Part shown: in pieces, positions 8,373 through 18,060 of the stretch
Layout of the letters: each line of letters opens with the position of its first letter
Position numbering within the stretch: position 1 is the first letter of the stretch
Assembly: GCF_001816145.1 (NCBI RefSeq)
Contig: NZ_MDZB01000096.1
Coordinates: forward strand, 1 to 64,000
Reading direction: 5' to 3'
Length of the DNA: 64,000 nt
Origin: Hymenobacter lapidarius
GTDB taxonomy: Bacteria; Bacteroidota; Bacteroidia; Cytophagales; Hymenobacteraceae
Made by a program: the position numbers and the translations under genes
Notes under the pieces: model-generated
Seen by the model: only the letters and a program-made list of their open reading frames with translations
Told to the model about the DNA's origin: nothing
Database searches by the model: none

Positions 8373-8720
8373 TTACTCGTGCAGCAGCACTTCGATGTCC
8401 AGGTGCAGCCAATCAGTCTCCCAGGATTTGTGGTTGAGGCGGGCCGACACGTTTTTGCCGGCGTCGAGCAGGCGGGCCACGGTTTCGTTGCGGCCCTCGG
8501 GCAGGTAGCCCAGCCACACGTTGGCGGGGTCGGTGGCGGGGGCGGTGTGCACCTGCACGGCCCAGTCGTCGTAGTGGCTATCGGGCTCGCGGGTGAGGTG
8601 CAAGGCCTGCCCAACGCTCAGCTTCGGCTCGTATTTCTCCAGGTTGGGGCGGTGCGAGGTGCCGGCCACGAGGCATTCGAGCAGCACGAGGGGTTCGGAA
8701 TCGGTGACGATTTTCATCAT
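8373..8720 (-). CDS. HIRAN-domain protein
   Basis: This 115-aa protein appears to be a stand-alone HIRAN domain, a small beta-barrel that in helicases such as HLTF binds 3' ends of DNA. Recognisable parts are FLVAGTSHRP-like (CLVAGTSHRP, about residue 17), LHLTREPDSHYDDWAVQV (the conserved R-E-P-x-N/H-x-D-x-x-A segment) and VWLGYLPEGRNETVARLLDAG. There is no helicase or nuclease partner domain. The gene lies 9 bp downstream of the acyltransferase gene on the same strand, but no functional link is evident. A DNA-related role is inferred from the domain only; ATG 8717 is an alternative start. Confidence 0.75.
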   Translation of the reverse strand: MMKIVTDSEPLVLLECLVAGTSHRPNLEKYEPKLSVGQALHLTREPDSHYDDWAVQVHTAPATDPANVWLGYLPEGRNETVARLLDAGKNVSARLNHKSWETDWLHLDIEVLLHE

Positions 8721-8729
8721 GGGGCCAAA

Positions 8730-9881
8730 TTACGCGGTGGGGACGGGTTCTGCTGCCGCCGTAGGGGCTTCCACAGTCGGTGCGGCCGCGAAGCGACTGT
8801 GGCGGTACTTTTCCTTGAGGTACCGGTTGCAGGGGATTTCTACGTATTTGTGCAGCAGGTAGCTAAGACCCAGGCTTATCACAAAGATGACGCCCGTCAG
8901 CACATAGCTGTCTTCAACAAAGTCGTATACGTCGTTCCGGCTCACCACGTACCTGATTACCAGTTGGTGAATCAGGTAAAAGCTAAAGCTGATTTCGCCC
9001 AGCAAGACCAGCGCTTTGCCGGAGAGCAAGGCCGATATATAGCCCCGGCTGTGCGCGAAGGAGAAGATTACCAGGGCCATGGGCACCCAGTAGTAGCAGG
9101 AATAGCGGTACACCACCGGCACATAGTTGTGGTAGTGAAACACCGCCACAAACGCCCCGACCGAGAGCAGCTCCATGGCCGTGGCCCCCGCCCGGGACCG
9201 GTACAGCCGCCCCAGGTAACCGGCCTTGTACACCTGGTGCAGGAAGATGCCGAGCACAAAGTCAACAATGCGAAAGAAAGGATTGATGTAGAGGTATTTA
9301 TGATGTCCCTGGCCGGGCGAAAAATACATAAAGGCCGGGATGGCCAGAAAAAGCAGGAAGCTGTACCGCAGCAGCGCTTTGTTTCTGATAAAGAGGAGGA
9401 TGATGAAGGGAAAAGCGAAGTAGAAGAACATCTCATCCGAAATACTCCAGGAGGGCGCGTTGTAGGCGAAGAAGTAGTTTGGGTCGGGCACGAAGCTGTG
9501 GATGAGGGCCGCATTGGCCAGAAACGCGACCACGGAAGCGGCGGGGTCGGCAAAGAAGTCGCTGGCCTGTTCGGTGTTTGCTATTTCCAGGACCAGCGCC
9601 AGCAGCAGCGTGAGCAGGTGCAGCGGATACACGCGGGCAATGCGGGCCACCCAAAACTCCCGGAACGAGACCTTGCGGCTCAGCAGCCGGTCGTCGTAGT
9701 TCAACGACAAAATGAAGCCGCTCAGAATAAAGAAGAAGCTCACCCCGATAAAGCCCTCGCCAATTACGCTGTAGTGCCACTCTTTGAATTGCGGGTACTG
9801 CGCGAAATCAAAGAATTGCAGGTGGTCGCCAAACACCATGAGGGCAAACAGGAAACGTAGCGAGGTGAGCGGTTTAATCAT
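8730..9881 (-). CDS. Acyltransferase 3 family membrane protein (OafA/YrhL-like)
   Basis: This 383-aa polytopic membrane protein belongs to the acyltransferase-3 family, whose members O-acylate sugars of surface polysaccharides, peptidoglycan or antibiotics. It begins with the family signature MIKPLTSLRFLFALMVFGDH, where the Arg is followed after nine residues by H in GDH; FFFILSGFILSLNY and the R-x-x-R-IYPLH-like segment (VARIARVYPLHLL) follow. About ten hydrophobic segments are visible. The C-terminus is Ala/Pro-rich. No glycosyltransferase genes are nearby, so the substrate cannot be inferred. Confidence 0.88.
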   Translation of the reverse strand: MIKPLTSLRFLFALMVFGDHLQFFDFAQYPQFKEWHYSVIGEGFIGVSFFFILSGFILSLNYDDRLLSRKVSFREFWVARIARVYPLHLLTLLLALVLEIANTEQASDFFADPAASVVAFLANAALIHSFVPDPNYFFAYNAPSWSISDEMFFYFAFPFIILLFIRNKALLRYSFLLFLAIPAFMYFSPGQGHHKYLYINPFFRIVDFVLGIFLHQVYKAGYLGRLYRSRAGATAMELLSVGAFVAVFHYHNYVPVVYRYSCYYWVPMALVIFSFAHSRGYISALLSGKALVLLGEISFSFYLIHQLVIRYVVSRNDVYDFVEDSYVLTGVIFVISLGLSYLLHKYVEIPCNRYLKEKYRHSRFAAAPTVEAPTAAAEPVPTA

Positions 9882-10036
9882 CGGCGAGGGGCAAGCCCAA
9901 CTGATTTTCGGTTATCCGGCAAGTGGTTGGGCAAAGCTACGGGAATGCGTAGCGCCGGACTTAAAGCTGCCCGCGGGCAGAAGTTGCCGCTGTTGCTTAG
10001 GTTGCGGGTGTTATTACCCGACGTTACGCAGTTGTT

Positions 10037-10183
10037 GGGCTGGCGCGCGTCTGCGACGCGTTGCCGACTGGTTTCGAGCCTGCGGCTCGGGCGGGCGTTT
10101 TTTACGGGCCTGCCTGGACTCATTCGCCGGCGAGCCGCAGGCTCGGCGCCAGTCGGCAACGCATCGCAGGCGCGCGCCAGCCC
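10037..10183. repeat. Long inverted repeat with 53-bp arms
   Basis: Segments 10037-10089 and 10131-10183 are reverse complements with five mismatches around a 41-nt spacer. Arms begin GGGCTGGCGCGCG and include GTTGCCGACTGG and GAGCCTGCGGCTCG. The gap of about 400 bp between the acyltransferase (9881) and the next gene (10287) holds nothing else that I can recognise. Some mismatches are compensatory in RNA (G-U), so structure may be maintained. Confidence 0.8.
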
Positions 10184-10286
10184 GGATTAAACGGCGTCGC
10201 CGCATATACGCGCCAGCCGCTTACATTTGAAGTGGTACCTCCGGCCGGGGACACCGCCTTCTTTTACATTGCTACGGAAACTGCTT

Positions 10287-11999
10287 ATGCGTCACTCCTA
10301 CCGCTGCCTCTATCAAGTCTTTTGCACCGCCTTGCTGCTGGCTCCACCTAGCGTGGCGTTGGCTCAGGCCCCCGTCATCACCTCCATCATTCCAATGGCC
10401 AATGCGCGAGCCGCAGCCCGTAACACACCCCTCACTGTGAGTTTTAGTCAGCCGCTGGCCGCTGCTTCGGTCGGTGCCCTAAAGGTATTTAGCAGCCAGC
10501 GCGGCGGGCTGCGCACGCGCGGCGCCACGCCGGCCGTGGTGAGCGGGAATGCCTTGAGCTTCGCGCCCACGGCCTATGATTTCCGGCCCGGCGAGACGGT
10601 GCAGTACACCGTGACTACGGCAGCGGCGAGCAGCGGCGGGGCGCTGGCGCAGGGCCGGGTGGGACAGTTCACGGCGGCGGTGGGGGGCACTGGGGCGGGC
10701 ACTTTCGCCTCCAGCTTTCAGGTCACAAATGCTTCAGGTAACGCCATTTATGATTCTGTGGTAGGAGATATAGATGGCGACGGCGACTTGGACCTGGTTA
10801 CTGCTAATTTCTCAAGCGGCACGTTGGGCATACGCCTTAACACGGGAATGGGCTTGCTTGGCAATATGCAGAATATTCGCCCAAACATTGGCAACGCAGC
10901 CAGCATTGCCATGGGCGACGTTGACGGTGATGGCGACCTGGATATGGTGGTCGGAAATTTCTTTTTTTCCGAAGCAAGCGTGCTTGTAAATAATGGCCTT
11001 GGCGCATTCATCAGCGGCCAGCCTTTCTTAACAAGCGGCGGCGATGTAAAGAGTGTAGCGCTGGGAGATATGGACGGAGACGGTGACCTGGACTTACTTA
11101 CAAGTGGTAATTCGGGGTCAGGGATTCAACTTAATAACGGTGCTGGCTTTTTTGCGAGTCCTGTAAACATACCCACAGCCCGTTTTGCAGTCGATATCGC
11201 GACAGGAGACCTGGATGGTGACGGCGATTTAGACTTGCTCACCGCAAATGGTTTTGGTGGGGGAATTGCGGGAACAGTGAGCATCCGCCTGAACAACGGT
11301 TTCGGCACCTTTAGTGGAGCCGTTGATTTGCCAGTGGGCCAAGACCCCCAAAAAGTGGCGCTGGGCGACGTAGACGGCGACGGCGACCTGGACCTGCTGG
11401 TCGCTAATTCTTTTTCGAGAACTGTAAGTATTCGCCTAAATGATGGTTCGGGCACATTTACTGGTAACCAGGACGTGTCCACAAACGGCGCAACAGGTTT
11501 GGTGGTAGGCGATGTTGATGGGGACGGCGACTTGGACCTTCTGGCGGGTGAAGGCAGCCCACTGAGCATCCGGCTCAACGATGGCAGTGGCACTTTTGGT
11601 GGCAGTCAATCCGTCAACATAGGCCGAGGCATTGGCAACGGCAACTTAGTACAAGGAGACTTGGACGGCGATGGTGACCTCGATTTTATAATAATCGACT
11701 CCTTCAGCAATTCTACAATCGGTGTTTATTTAAACGGCGGCATCGGCCCGCTGGCCACTACTGCCGGCCACTCCCCGGCCGCACTGACCCTCTCCCCCAA
11801 CCCCGCCCACGGCGCCGCCACCCTCACTGGGGCCGCACCGAAGGCCCCGCTCGCCGTGCTTGATGCGCTGGGCCGGGTGCTACTCACCGCCACGGCAGAT
11901 GCGGCCGGCACTGCCCGCTTGGCACTGCCCGAGGGGCTGCCGGCGGGCGTGTACGTGGTGCGCTGCGGCGAGGCGGTGCGGCGGCTAGCGGTGGAGTAG
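10287..11999 (+). CDS. Secreted FG-GAP/VCBS repeat protein with T9SS sorting domain
   Basis: This 570-aa protein is predicted to be exported through Sec and then the type IX secretion system. A signal peptide (residues 1-27, ending ALAQ) is followed by an Ig-like Big_5-type domain (about 30-135), then seven FG-GAP-like repeats each carrying a calcium-binding DGDGDLD loop, and a C-terminal sorting domain starting [10 protein letters not shown] and ending [13 protein letters not shown]. Such proteins are surface-exposed beta-propellers; adhesion or binding is inferred. ATG 10287 gives a clean signal peptide. The repeat region is visibly less GC-rich than both ends of the gene. Confidence 0.88.
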   Translation: MRHSYRCLYQVFCTALLLAPPSVALAQAPVITSIIPMANARAAARNTPLTVSFSQPLAAASVGALKVFSSQRGGLRTRGATPAVVSGNALSFAPTAYDFRPGETVQYTVTTAAASSGGALAQGRVGQFTAAVGGTGAGTFASSFQVTNASGNAIYDSVVGDIDGDGDLDLVTANFSSGTLGIRLNTGMGLLGNMQNIRPNIGNAASIAMGDVDGDGDLDMVVGNFFFSEASVLVNNGLGAFISGQPFLTSGGDVKSVALGDMDGDGDLDLLTSGNSGSGIQLNNGAGFFASPVNIPTARFAVDIATGDLDGDGDLDLLTANGFGGGIAGTVSIRLNNGFGTFSGAVDLPVGQDPQKVALGDVDGDGDLDLLVANSFSRTVSIRLNDGSGTFTGNQDVSTNGATGLVVGDVDGDGDLDLLAGEGSPLSIRLNDGSGTFGGSQSVNIGRGIGNGNLVQGDLDGDGDLDFIIIDSFSNSTIGVYLNGGIGPLATTAGHSPAALTLSPNPAHGAATLTGAAPKAPLAVLDALGRVLLTATADAAGTARLALPEGLPAGVYVVRCGEAVRRLAVE

Positions 12000-12017
12000 C
12001 AGATAAAAACATTTAAG

Positions 12018-12048
12018 AAGCCCGGCTACGTAAGCAGCCGGGCTTTTT
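12018..12048. terminator. Bidirectional terminator
   Basis: AAGCCCGGCT (12018-12027) pairs with AGCCGGGCTT (12036-12045), followed by T3. It sits between convergent genes and can serve both. Confidence 0.8.
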
Positions 12049-12070
12049 GGTTTGATTTGAAAGCGTCGCC

Positions 12071-13306
12071 CTACTTAAACGCCTGAATGCCCGTGATATC
12101 CGCGCCGGTGATGAGCAGATGGATGTCGTGCGTGCCCTCGTAGGTAATCACCGATTCCAGGTTCATCATGTGGCGCATGATGGGGTACTCGCCCGTGATG
12201 CCCATGCCGCCGTGAATCTGGCGGGCTTCGCGGGCTACGTGCAGGGCCATTTCCACGCTGTTGCGCTTGGCCATGCTGATTTGGGCGCTGGTGGCTTTGC
12301 CTTCGTTTTTGAGCACACCCAGGCGCCAGGCCATGAGCTGGGCCTTGGTGATTTCGGTAATCATCTCGGCCAGCTTTTTCTGCTGGAGCTGGAAGCCGCC
12401 GATGGGCTGGCCGAACTGCTCGCGCTGTAGCGAGTACTTCAGGGCCGACTCGTAGCAATCGATGGCCGCGCCGATGGCGCCCCAGGCAATGCCGAAGCGG
12501 GCCGAATCGAGGCAGGAAAGCGGGCCTTTGAGGCCGTCGATATTGGGCAGGATGTTCTCCTTGGGGATTTTCACGTCCTCAAACACCAGCTCGCCGGTGG
12601 TGCTGGCGCGCAGGCTCCACTTGTTGTGGATTTCGGGCGTGCTGAAGCCCTCCATGCCGCGCTCCACGATGACGCCCTTGATGCGGCCCTGCTCGTTTTT
12701 GGCCCAGACCACGGCCACCTGGCACTCGGGCGAGTTCGAAATCCAGAGCTTGGCGCCGTTCAGCAGGTAATGGTCGCCCATGTCCTTGATGTTGGTGGTC
12801 ATGCCGCCGGGGTTCGAGCCGTGGTCGGGCTCGGTGAGGCCGAAGCAGCCCAGCCACTCGCCGCTGGCCAGCTTGGGCAGGAACTTCATGCGCTGCTCTT
12901 CTGAGCCGTAGGCGTAGATGGGGAACATCACCAGCGAGCCCTGTACCGAGGCCGTGGAACGCATGCCGGAGTCGCCGCGCTCAATTTCCTGCATAATCAG
13001 GCCGTAGCTGATGTAGTCGAGTCCGCCTCCGCCATATTCCTGCGGCACGGTGGGGCCAAAGGCGCCCACGTCGCCAAACTTCCGCACGATTTCGGAAGGG
13101 AAATGCGCGTCTTGGGCCCACTTCTCGATGTTGGGCGAAATTTCCTTCTTAACGAAGTCGCGGATGCTTTGCCGAATGAGCAGGTGCTCTTCGGTCAGCA
13201 GGCCATCGAGGTCGAAATAATCGGTAAAGCCGTTGGCGTTGGTGCTGCCCTTCTGGGCAGTGTGGGCTTTGGACTCCGGGGACAGGACGTCGGCTTGGGA
13301 AGACAT
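12071..13306 (-). CDS. Acyl-CoA dehydrogenase, glutaryl-CoA dehydrogenase-like
   Basis: This 411-aa FAD enzyme of the acyl-CoA dehydrogenase superfamily most resembles glutaryl-CoA dehydrogenase, which oxidises and decarboxylates glutaryl-CoA in lysine/tryptophan breakdown. Visible signatures are GCFGLTEPDHGSNPGGM (acyl-CoA/FAD loop), WISNSP, SARFGIAWGAIGAA, and YEGTHDIH, which holds the catalytic glutamate. The N-terminal extension of about 30 residues is polar and lacks a signal peptide. No lysine-degradation partner genes are nearby, so the exact substrate is inferred from motif similarity only. Confidence 0.88.
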   Translation of the reverse strand: MSSQADVLSPESKAHTAQKGSTNANGFTDYFDLDGLLTEEHLLIRQSIRDFVKKEISPNIEKWAQDAHFPSEIVRKFGDVGAFGPTVPQEYGGGGLDYISYGLIMQEIERGDSGMRSTASVQGSLVMFPIYAYGSEEQRMKFLPKLASGEWLGCFGLTEPDHGSNPGGMTTNIKDMGDHYLLNGAKLWISNSPECQVAVVWAKNEQGRIKGVIVERGMEGFSTPEIHNKWSLRASTTGELVFEDVKIPKENILPNIDGLKGPLSCLDSARFGIAWGAIGAAIDCYESALKYSLQREQFGQPIGGFQLQQKKLAEMITEITKAQLMAWRLGVLKNEGKATSAQISMAKRNSVEMALHVAREARQIHGGMGITGEYPIMRHMMNLESVITYEGTHDIHLLITGADITGIQAFK

Positions 13307-13506
13307 AAGGGGTGGTGAGGTGGGATGTTAGCGCAAAGATAACAAGCTGACCGAGGGCGTGGTTCTGCGGAGCTTTTGCCCACAGCCAGCCGTGGCCGAT
13401 AGATTTGCGGCAAGCGTCGCAATAATTTCGCTACTTACCCCCCCAAACGCGACCTTCGCCGTAGAACTTGTTTTTTCATTACCTCTTGCCTTTCCCTAGG
13501 CCCACT

Positions 13507-15246
13507 ATGAGCCACGATAAGAAACTCAACGAGCTAGAAGCCACCTCCATATGTGGCAACGACATTTCGTCCTCCTGCCTTTATGTATCGGCCCTGGCCA
13601 TTTCCTATGCCGGGCAGTACGCGTGGCTGGCCCTGGTGGTAGTGGGCGTGGTACTGTTTCTATTCCGAAAAATATACGGCGAAGTAGTGGGGGCCCTGCC
13701 CCTCAACGGCGGCGCCTACAACGTGCTGCTGAACACCACCAGCAAGCGCAACGCCGCGCTGGCGGCCTGCCTTACTATCCTGTCGTACATGGCCACGGCG
13801 GTGCTCTCGGCCAACGAGGCCATGCACTACCTGCACACGCTGTGGCACGGGCTGCCCATCATTGGGGCCACCATCGGCCTGCTGGCGCTGTTTCTGCTGC
13901 TCACCATTCTGGGCATGTCGGAATCGGCCATTGTGGCGGTGGTTATTTTCATTACGCACCTGCTCTCGCTTACGCTGCTGGTGGGCGTGGCAGTGTGGTA
14001 CCTGGCCCAGCACGGCTTCAGCAATCTGTCGCTCAATTTCCAGATGCCGCTCAAAGGCGGGAGTGTGGTCAATGCGCTGTTTTTTGGCTTTAGCGCCGCC
14101 ATGCTGGGCATCTCGGGGTTCGAAAGCTCGGCCAACTTCGTGGAGGAGCAGGCCCGTGGGGTGTTTCAGAAAACGCTGCGCAACATGTGGGTGGTGGTCA
14201 CGGTGTTCAACCCGCTCATTGCCTTTCTGGCCATTGCGGTGTTGCCGCTGGCCGAGGTGGGGCAGCACACCGAAACCCTGCTCTCGCACATGGGCACCGT
14301 CACGGGGGGGCCGTGGCTGGGCACGCTCATTTCCATCAATGCCGTGGCCGTGCTTAGCGGGGCCGTGCTCACCTCCTTTGTAGGCGTGAGCGGCCTGATG
14401 AAGCGCATGACCCTGGACCGCATCCTGCCGCAATTCTTCCTCAAGGAGAACAAGCGCGGCAGCAACTACGTCATCCTCTTCACCTTTTTCCTGCTCTGCG
14501 TGTCGGTGCTGCTCATCACCAACGGGAAGCTGGGGCCGCTGGCGGGCGTGTACACCATTTCGTTTCTATCGGTAATGGCCTTTTTTGCCTTGGGCAATTT
14601 CCTGCTCAAGCGCAAGCGGCCTAACCTGCCGCGCCCCGTGTACGCCGGCGTTATCACCGTGACGCTGGCCATCATCGGCGTGTTTGTGGCCTTGTTTGGC
14701 AATGTTAAAATGCACCCCGAGTACCTGGTGGTGTTCCTGCAGTATTTCCTGCCGTCCATGGCCGTGATATCCATCATGCTCAACCGCATTGCCATTCTGA
14801 ATTTTATTCTCTCGACCGTGGATTCTTTTGAGCGCCACCTGCCCCGGGCCTCCCGGCTGGGCCGCCTGATGGTGCGGCGGCAGCTGCGCGAGCTTTCCCA
14901 GCAGGAGTTTGTGTTTTTCACGAAGGGCGACAACGTGGTCAACCTGAACAAGGTGATGGCCTACGTGGTGGAAAACGAGTTTACCAACCGCCTGAAAATT
15001 GTGACGCTTCTGAAGGACGGCGAACAATTCCCCGACGAGCTGCTGAGCGACATCCGGGTGCTGGACCGTGCCTACGAAACCATCGAAGTAGACTTCGTGA
15101 CCATGGAAGGCCACTTCGGCCCAGAACTGATTGAGGAGCTTTCGGCCAAGTGGAAAATCCCCAAGAACTTCATGTTCATCGGCTCACCCGGCGACCGGTT
15201 CCCGTATCAGATTTCGGAGCTGGGCGGCGTGCGACTGATTATTTGA
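13507..15246 (+). CDS. APC-family amino acid permease with soluble C-terminal domain
   Basis: This 579-aa transporter has about 12 hydrophobic segments and the APC-superfamily feature of an early helix with GNDISSS (residues 16-22) and a GALPLNGGAYN motif in the following helix region. It likely imports amino acids or related amines. After the last membrane segment (about residue 450) there is a soluble domain of about 130 residues with a beta-alpha pattern (FVFFTKGDNVVNLNKVMAYVV, NRLKIVTLL, ETIEVDFVTMEG, NFMFIGSPGDRF), reminiscent of regulatory domains in other transporters. ATG 13507 is chosen because upstream codons do not extend the family match. Substrate unknown. Confidence 0.85.
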   Translation: MSHDKKLNELEATSICGNDISSSCLYVSALAISYAGQYAWLALVVVGVVLFLFRKIYGEVVGALPLNGGAYNVLLNTTSKRNAALAACLTILSYMATAVLSANEAMHYLHTLWHGLPIIGATIGLLALFLLLTILGMSESAIVAVVIFITHLLSLTLLVGVAVWYLAQHGFSNLSLNFQMPLKGGSVVNALFFGFSAAMLGISGFESSANFVEEQARGVFQKTLRNMWVVVTVFNPLIAFLAIAVLPLAEVGQHTETLLSHMGTVTGGPWLGTLISINAVAVLSGAVLTSFVGVSGLMKRMTLDRILPQFFLKENKRGSNYVILFTFFLLCVSVLLITNGKLGPLAGVYTISFLSVMAFFALGNFLLKRKRPNLPRPVYAGVITVTLAIIGVFVALFGNVKMHPEYLVVFLQYFLPSMAVISIMLNRIAILNFILSTVDSFERHLPRASRLGRLMVRRQLRELSQQEFVFFTKGDNVVNLNKVMAYVVENEFTNRLKIVTLLKDGEQFPDELLSDIRVLDRAYETIEVDFVTMEGHFGPELIEELSAKWKIPKNFMFIGSPGDRFPYQISELGGVRLII

Positions 15247-15267
15247 GCAGGCCCAGAGTAAAATAAG

Positions 15268-15388
15268 AAAGGCCGTCATGCTCATCTGGCGTCCGCGCAG
15301 CCGAAGCATCTCTACCGCGCAACTAATCAATTTTAGTATTGCAGTAGAGACGCTTGCTCGCGGACGCCAGATGAGCATGACGTTCTTC
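15268..15388. repeat. GTCATGC palindrome, copy 2
   Basis: Outer arms 15275-15297 and 15359-15381 are 23-nt perfect reverse complements (GTCATGCTCATCTGGCGTCC...). Inside, GCCGAAGCATCTCTACCGC and its imperfect partner extend the structure. It lies between the convergent permease and TonB receptor genes, where it may also act as a terminator. Confidence 0.85.
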
Positions 15389-15415
15389 TTTTTCGTTTCC
15401 GTTTTTATATGAAGC

Positions 15416-17899
15416 TTAAAACTTCACGTTCACCGAGGCCAGGAAATTGCGCGTGGCCTGTGGGTAATACCAGTTGAAGGTTTCCTGGCGGCCGCTGGCG
15501 CCCACGTAGCTGTAGGTGTAGCCGTTGGCCGCGTATTCGCGGTTCAGCAGGTTATTTACTAAAATTGCCAGCTCAATCTCCTTCATGAAGACTGGGCGGA
15601 AGGCGTAGCGCACGCGGAAATCGAGCGTTTGGTAGGGCTGGAGGCTGCGGTTTTTGTTGGCCGAATTGTCGAGGTACTGCCGGCTCACGGTTTTGAGCAG
15701 CAGCGCCGTGCGCAGTCCTTTTAGCGGCTGGCCTTCCAGGGTATGGGCCGATACCACGGCCGGCGAGTAGGAAATGGTGGACGTGCGCGGCGCCCCCACC
15801 ACGGCCTCAAAATTCTCGTCGTACACCACGTCGCGGTAGTTCTGGATGCGGTTCTGGCTCAGGGTGAGGGTACTGCTGAGGCTGATTTTATCGGCAGCGG
15901 CCACTGCACCGGTTAGTTCCAGGCCGCGGCGGTAGCTGCGGGCCACGTTGGTGCGCAGGGCCGTGCCCACGTCGTTGAGCTGGCCGGTGGCCACTAGCTG
16001 GTCGCGGTAGTTCATGAAATAGTAGTTGGCCTCGAAGCGCACGTCCGTAATCAGCCCCAGCCAGCTGAGGCCGGCGCGATTGATGCGATAGCCGCCTTCG
16101 TAGTCTTCGAGGCGCTCGGGCCGGGCGGTCTGGTCGCCGGCGGGGCGGTCGGTGAAGTCGGCGCGCACGGGTTCGCGCTGGCCCACGGCAAAGCTGGCGT
16201 AGAGCTGCTGCCCGTGGCCCAGGGAGACGGTGGTGCCGGCCTTGGGATTGAAAAACGTGTAGCGGGCACGGGTGGTCACGTCGTTCTGGTCGTCCTCAAT
16301 CCCGTCGATACGGTACCCGATGCGGCGTAGCTGCAAGTCGCCGTACACGCCCAGCCAGGACGTGGCTTGCCAGGTGGCGCGGGCGTAGGCGTTGTAGTCG
16401 GTTTTGGTGGCGTTGTTGAAGTAGTAGCGCTGCCGGTGGGCGATGTTCTGGGCGTACTGCGCCCAGATTATCTCGCCGTAGTGGTCGTTGTTGAAGCGGT
16501 TCCAGGCACCGCCCAGGGTGGCCTGCAGCTTACCCTCGCGGGGCTGGTAGTTGAGGGCGAAAGTGCCGCCATAGAAGTAGTTATCCAGCCACTTCTGGTC
16601 GATGAGGTTGGTGCGGGTAATGGTCTGGTTGCCCACCACCACGTTGGGCAAGCCGTAGTCCGAGAACTTGCGGCGCTCGCGGTAGCTCTCGTAGTAGCCA
16701 AAGCCACGGGTGAGGTGGGCCGCCGCGCCCACGTTCCAGTTCGGGCCCAGGCCCTGCGAGAGGTGCAGCTGGTAGTGGTTCTGCTGGTAGTTGTCGGTCT
16801 GGTTGTCGTAGGTGTAGTAGCTGTAGCGGCGGCCTTCGCGCAGCACCCGCGCGGCGTTGGCTTCCGAGAGCTCCCCATTGTCCACGTAGGTTTGCAGCAG
16901 GGCGCGGTTGCCGGTAATGGCCGGCTCGGGCACGCCATTCCAGGCCTGGTAGGTTTTTTCGCGGCCCGAAAAGGTGATGAATTTCAGCAGCGTGCTCTTG
17001 GCCTGGTAGCCGGCGGCGAAGTAGTACGACTTCAGGTCCGACGCCGCCCGGTTCATGTAGCCGTCGGTGGCGATGCGCGAGAGGCGCCCGTCCACGGTGA
17101 AATGCCCGCCCACCAGCCCGGTCCCGAACTGCACGTTGTTTTTCCAGGTATTAAAGGAGCCGTAGGTGTTCTGGCTTTCGGCGTAGGCCTCGCGGCGCAC
17201 GCCCAGGGTCGAGATGTTGATGCTGGCCCCGAAGGCCGCGCCGCCGTTCTGGCTGGTGCCCACGCCACGCTGCACCTGCAGGCTATTAATGGACGAGGCT
17301 AGGTCCGGCAAGTTCACCAAAAACGAGCCTCGCGACTCCGGGTCGTTCAGCGGCACCCCGTTGATGGTCATGTTGATGCCCGTGTTGCTCGTGCCCCGAA
17401 TGCGGATGTCGGTGTAGCCCACGCCCGCGCCGGCATCGGAATTCACCACCACCGAAGGCGTCTGGTCGAGCAGATAAGGCAGGTCCTGGCCGAAGTTGCG
17501 CTTGGCCAGGTCCTCCTTGCTGAGGTTGGTGTAGGCCGTACCAGTGCGGTCGTTGGCCTGGGAAGCCGTCACGAGGGCTTCGCCGGTGAGCACGGCGCCG
17601 GGCTGCAGCGCATTGCGCAGCCGTTGTTCCCCGGCTTGGCCTTCCACGCGTTGCACCAGCGCATCGTAGCCCAAGAAAGAAATGCGCAGCTCGTGCGTGC
17701 CGGCCGGCACGGCCGGCAATGCGAAGGCGCCGGTGGCGTCGGTGGTGCCGCTGGCCGTGCCGTCGAGCAGAATAGTGGCGCCGGGTAGGGCTTCGCCGGT
17801 GCGGGCATCGGTGACGGTGCCAGACACGGGGCCTTGCGCCCATGCCGGTGCGGTGGCCAGCGCGCACAGCGCCGCCCCCGCAAGGAGTACAGTTTTCAA
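15416..17899 (-). CDS. TonB-dependent receptor under TPP riboswitch control (predicted thiamin uptake)
   Basis: This 827-aa outer-membrane receptor has a signal peptide ending PAWA|QG, a carboxypeptidase-regulatory-like domain (GTVTDARTGEALPGATILL), a plug domain (IRIRGTSNTGINMTINGVPLND is the plug hallmark, seen around 17340-17420) and a 22-strand-type barrel ending NFLASVNVKF with a terminal Phe. A TPP riboswitch lies 75 nt upstream, which in Bacteroidota marks receptors for thiamin or its precursors. The open frame runs back into the riboswitch, so the true start must be downstream of it; TTG at 17899 gives MKTVLLAGAALC, an ideal signal peptide. No ATG fits. Confidence 0.88.
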   Translation of the reverse strand: MKTVLLAGAALCALATAPAWAQGPVSGTVTDARTGEALPGATILLDGTASGTTDATGAFALPAVPAGTHELRISFLGYDALVQRVEGQAGEQRLRNALQPGAVLTGEALVTASQANDRTGTAYTNLSKEDLAKRNFGQDLPYLLDQTPSVVVNSDAGAGVGYTDIRIRGTSNTGINMTINGVPLNDPESRGSFLVNLPDLASSINSLQVQRGVGTSQNGGAAFGASINISTLGVRREAYAESQNTYGSFNTWKNNVQFGTGLVGGHFTVDGRLSRIATDGYMNRAASDLKSYYFAAGYQAKSTLLKFITFSGREKTYQAWNGVPEPAITGNRALLQTYVDNGELSEANAARVLREGRRYSYYTYDNQTDNYQQNHYQLHLSQGLGPNWNVGAAAHLTRGFGYYESYRERRKFSDYGLPNVVVGNQTITRTNLIDQKWLDNYFYGGTFALNYQPREGKLQATLGGAWNRFNNDHYGEIIWAQYAQNIAHRQRYYFNNATKTDYNAYARATWQATSWLGVYGDLQLRRIGYRIDGIEDDQNDVTTRARYTFFNPKAGTTVSLGHGQQLYASFAVGQREPVRADFTDRPAGDQTARPERLEDYEGGYRINRAGLSWLGLITDVRFEANYYFMNYRDQLVATGQLNDVGTALRTNVARSYRRGLELTGAVAAADKISLSSTLTLSQNRIQNYRDVVYDENFEAVVGAPRTSTISYSPAVVSAHTLEGQPLKGLRTALLLKTVSRQYLDNSANKNRSLQPYQTLDFRVRYAFRPVFMKEIELAILVNNLLNREYAANGYTYSYVGASGRQETFNWYYPQATRNFLASVNVKF

Positions 17900-17973
17900 A
17901 AAGATTATGGCGTAAAAAATGGAACGCGCCGTCGCCCCAGGGGTCGGAGCGGCAGCGGAAACGTCCGCGGATT

Positions 17974-18060
17974 GTTTGTTCCCTTCGCCGGCATTACCCG
18001 GTTCAGGTTCGATGGGTATCATCTCAGCCGATGTTGTGCACAACATCAGCACCCCTAAAC
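17974..18060 (-). promoter_or_regulatory. TPP (THI-box) riboswitch
   Basis: Reading the minus strand, the sequence shows the conserved THI-box order: GGGGTGC (18055-18049), a variable hairpin, GGCTGAGATGATACCC, GAACCTGAACCGGGTAATGCC and GCGAAGGGAA, closed by GTTT/AAAC P1 ends. These are the pyrimidine- and pyrophosphate-binding segments of the thiamin pyrophosphate aptamer. It lies in the 5' leader of the TonB receptor and presumably lowers its expression when TPP is plentiful. I did not identify the expression platform with certainty. Confidence 0.95.
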
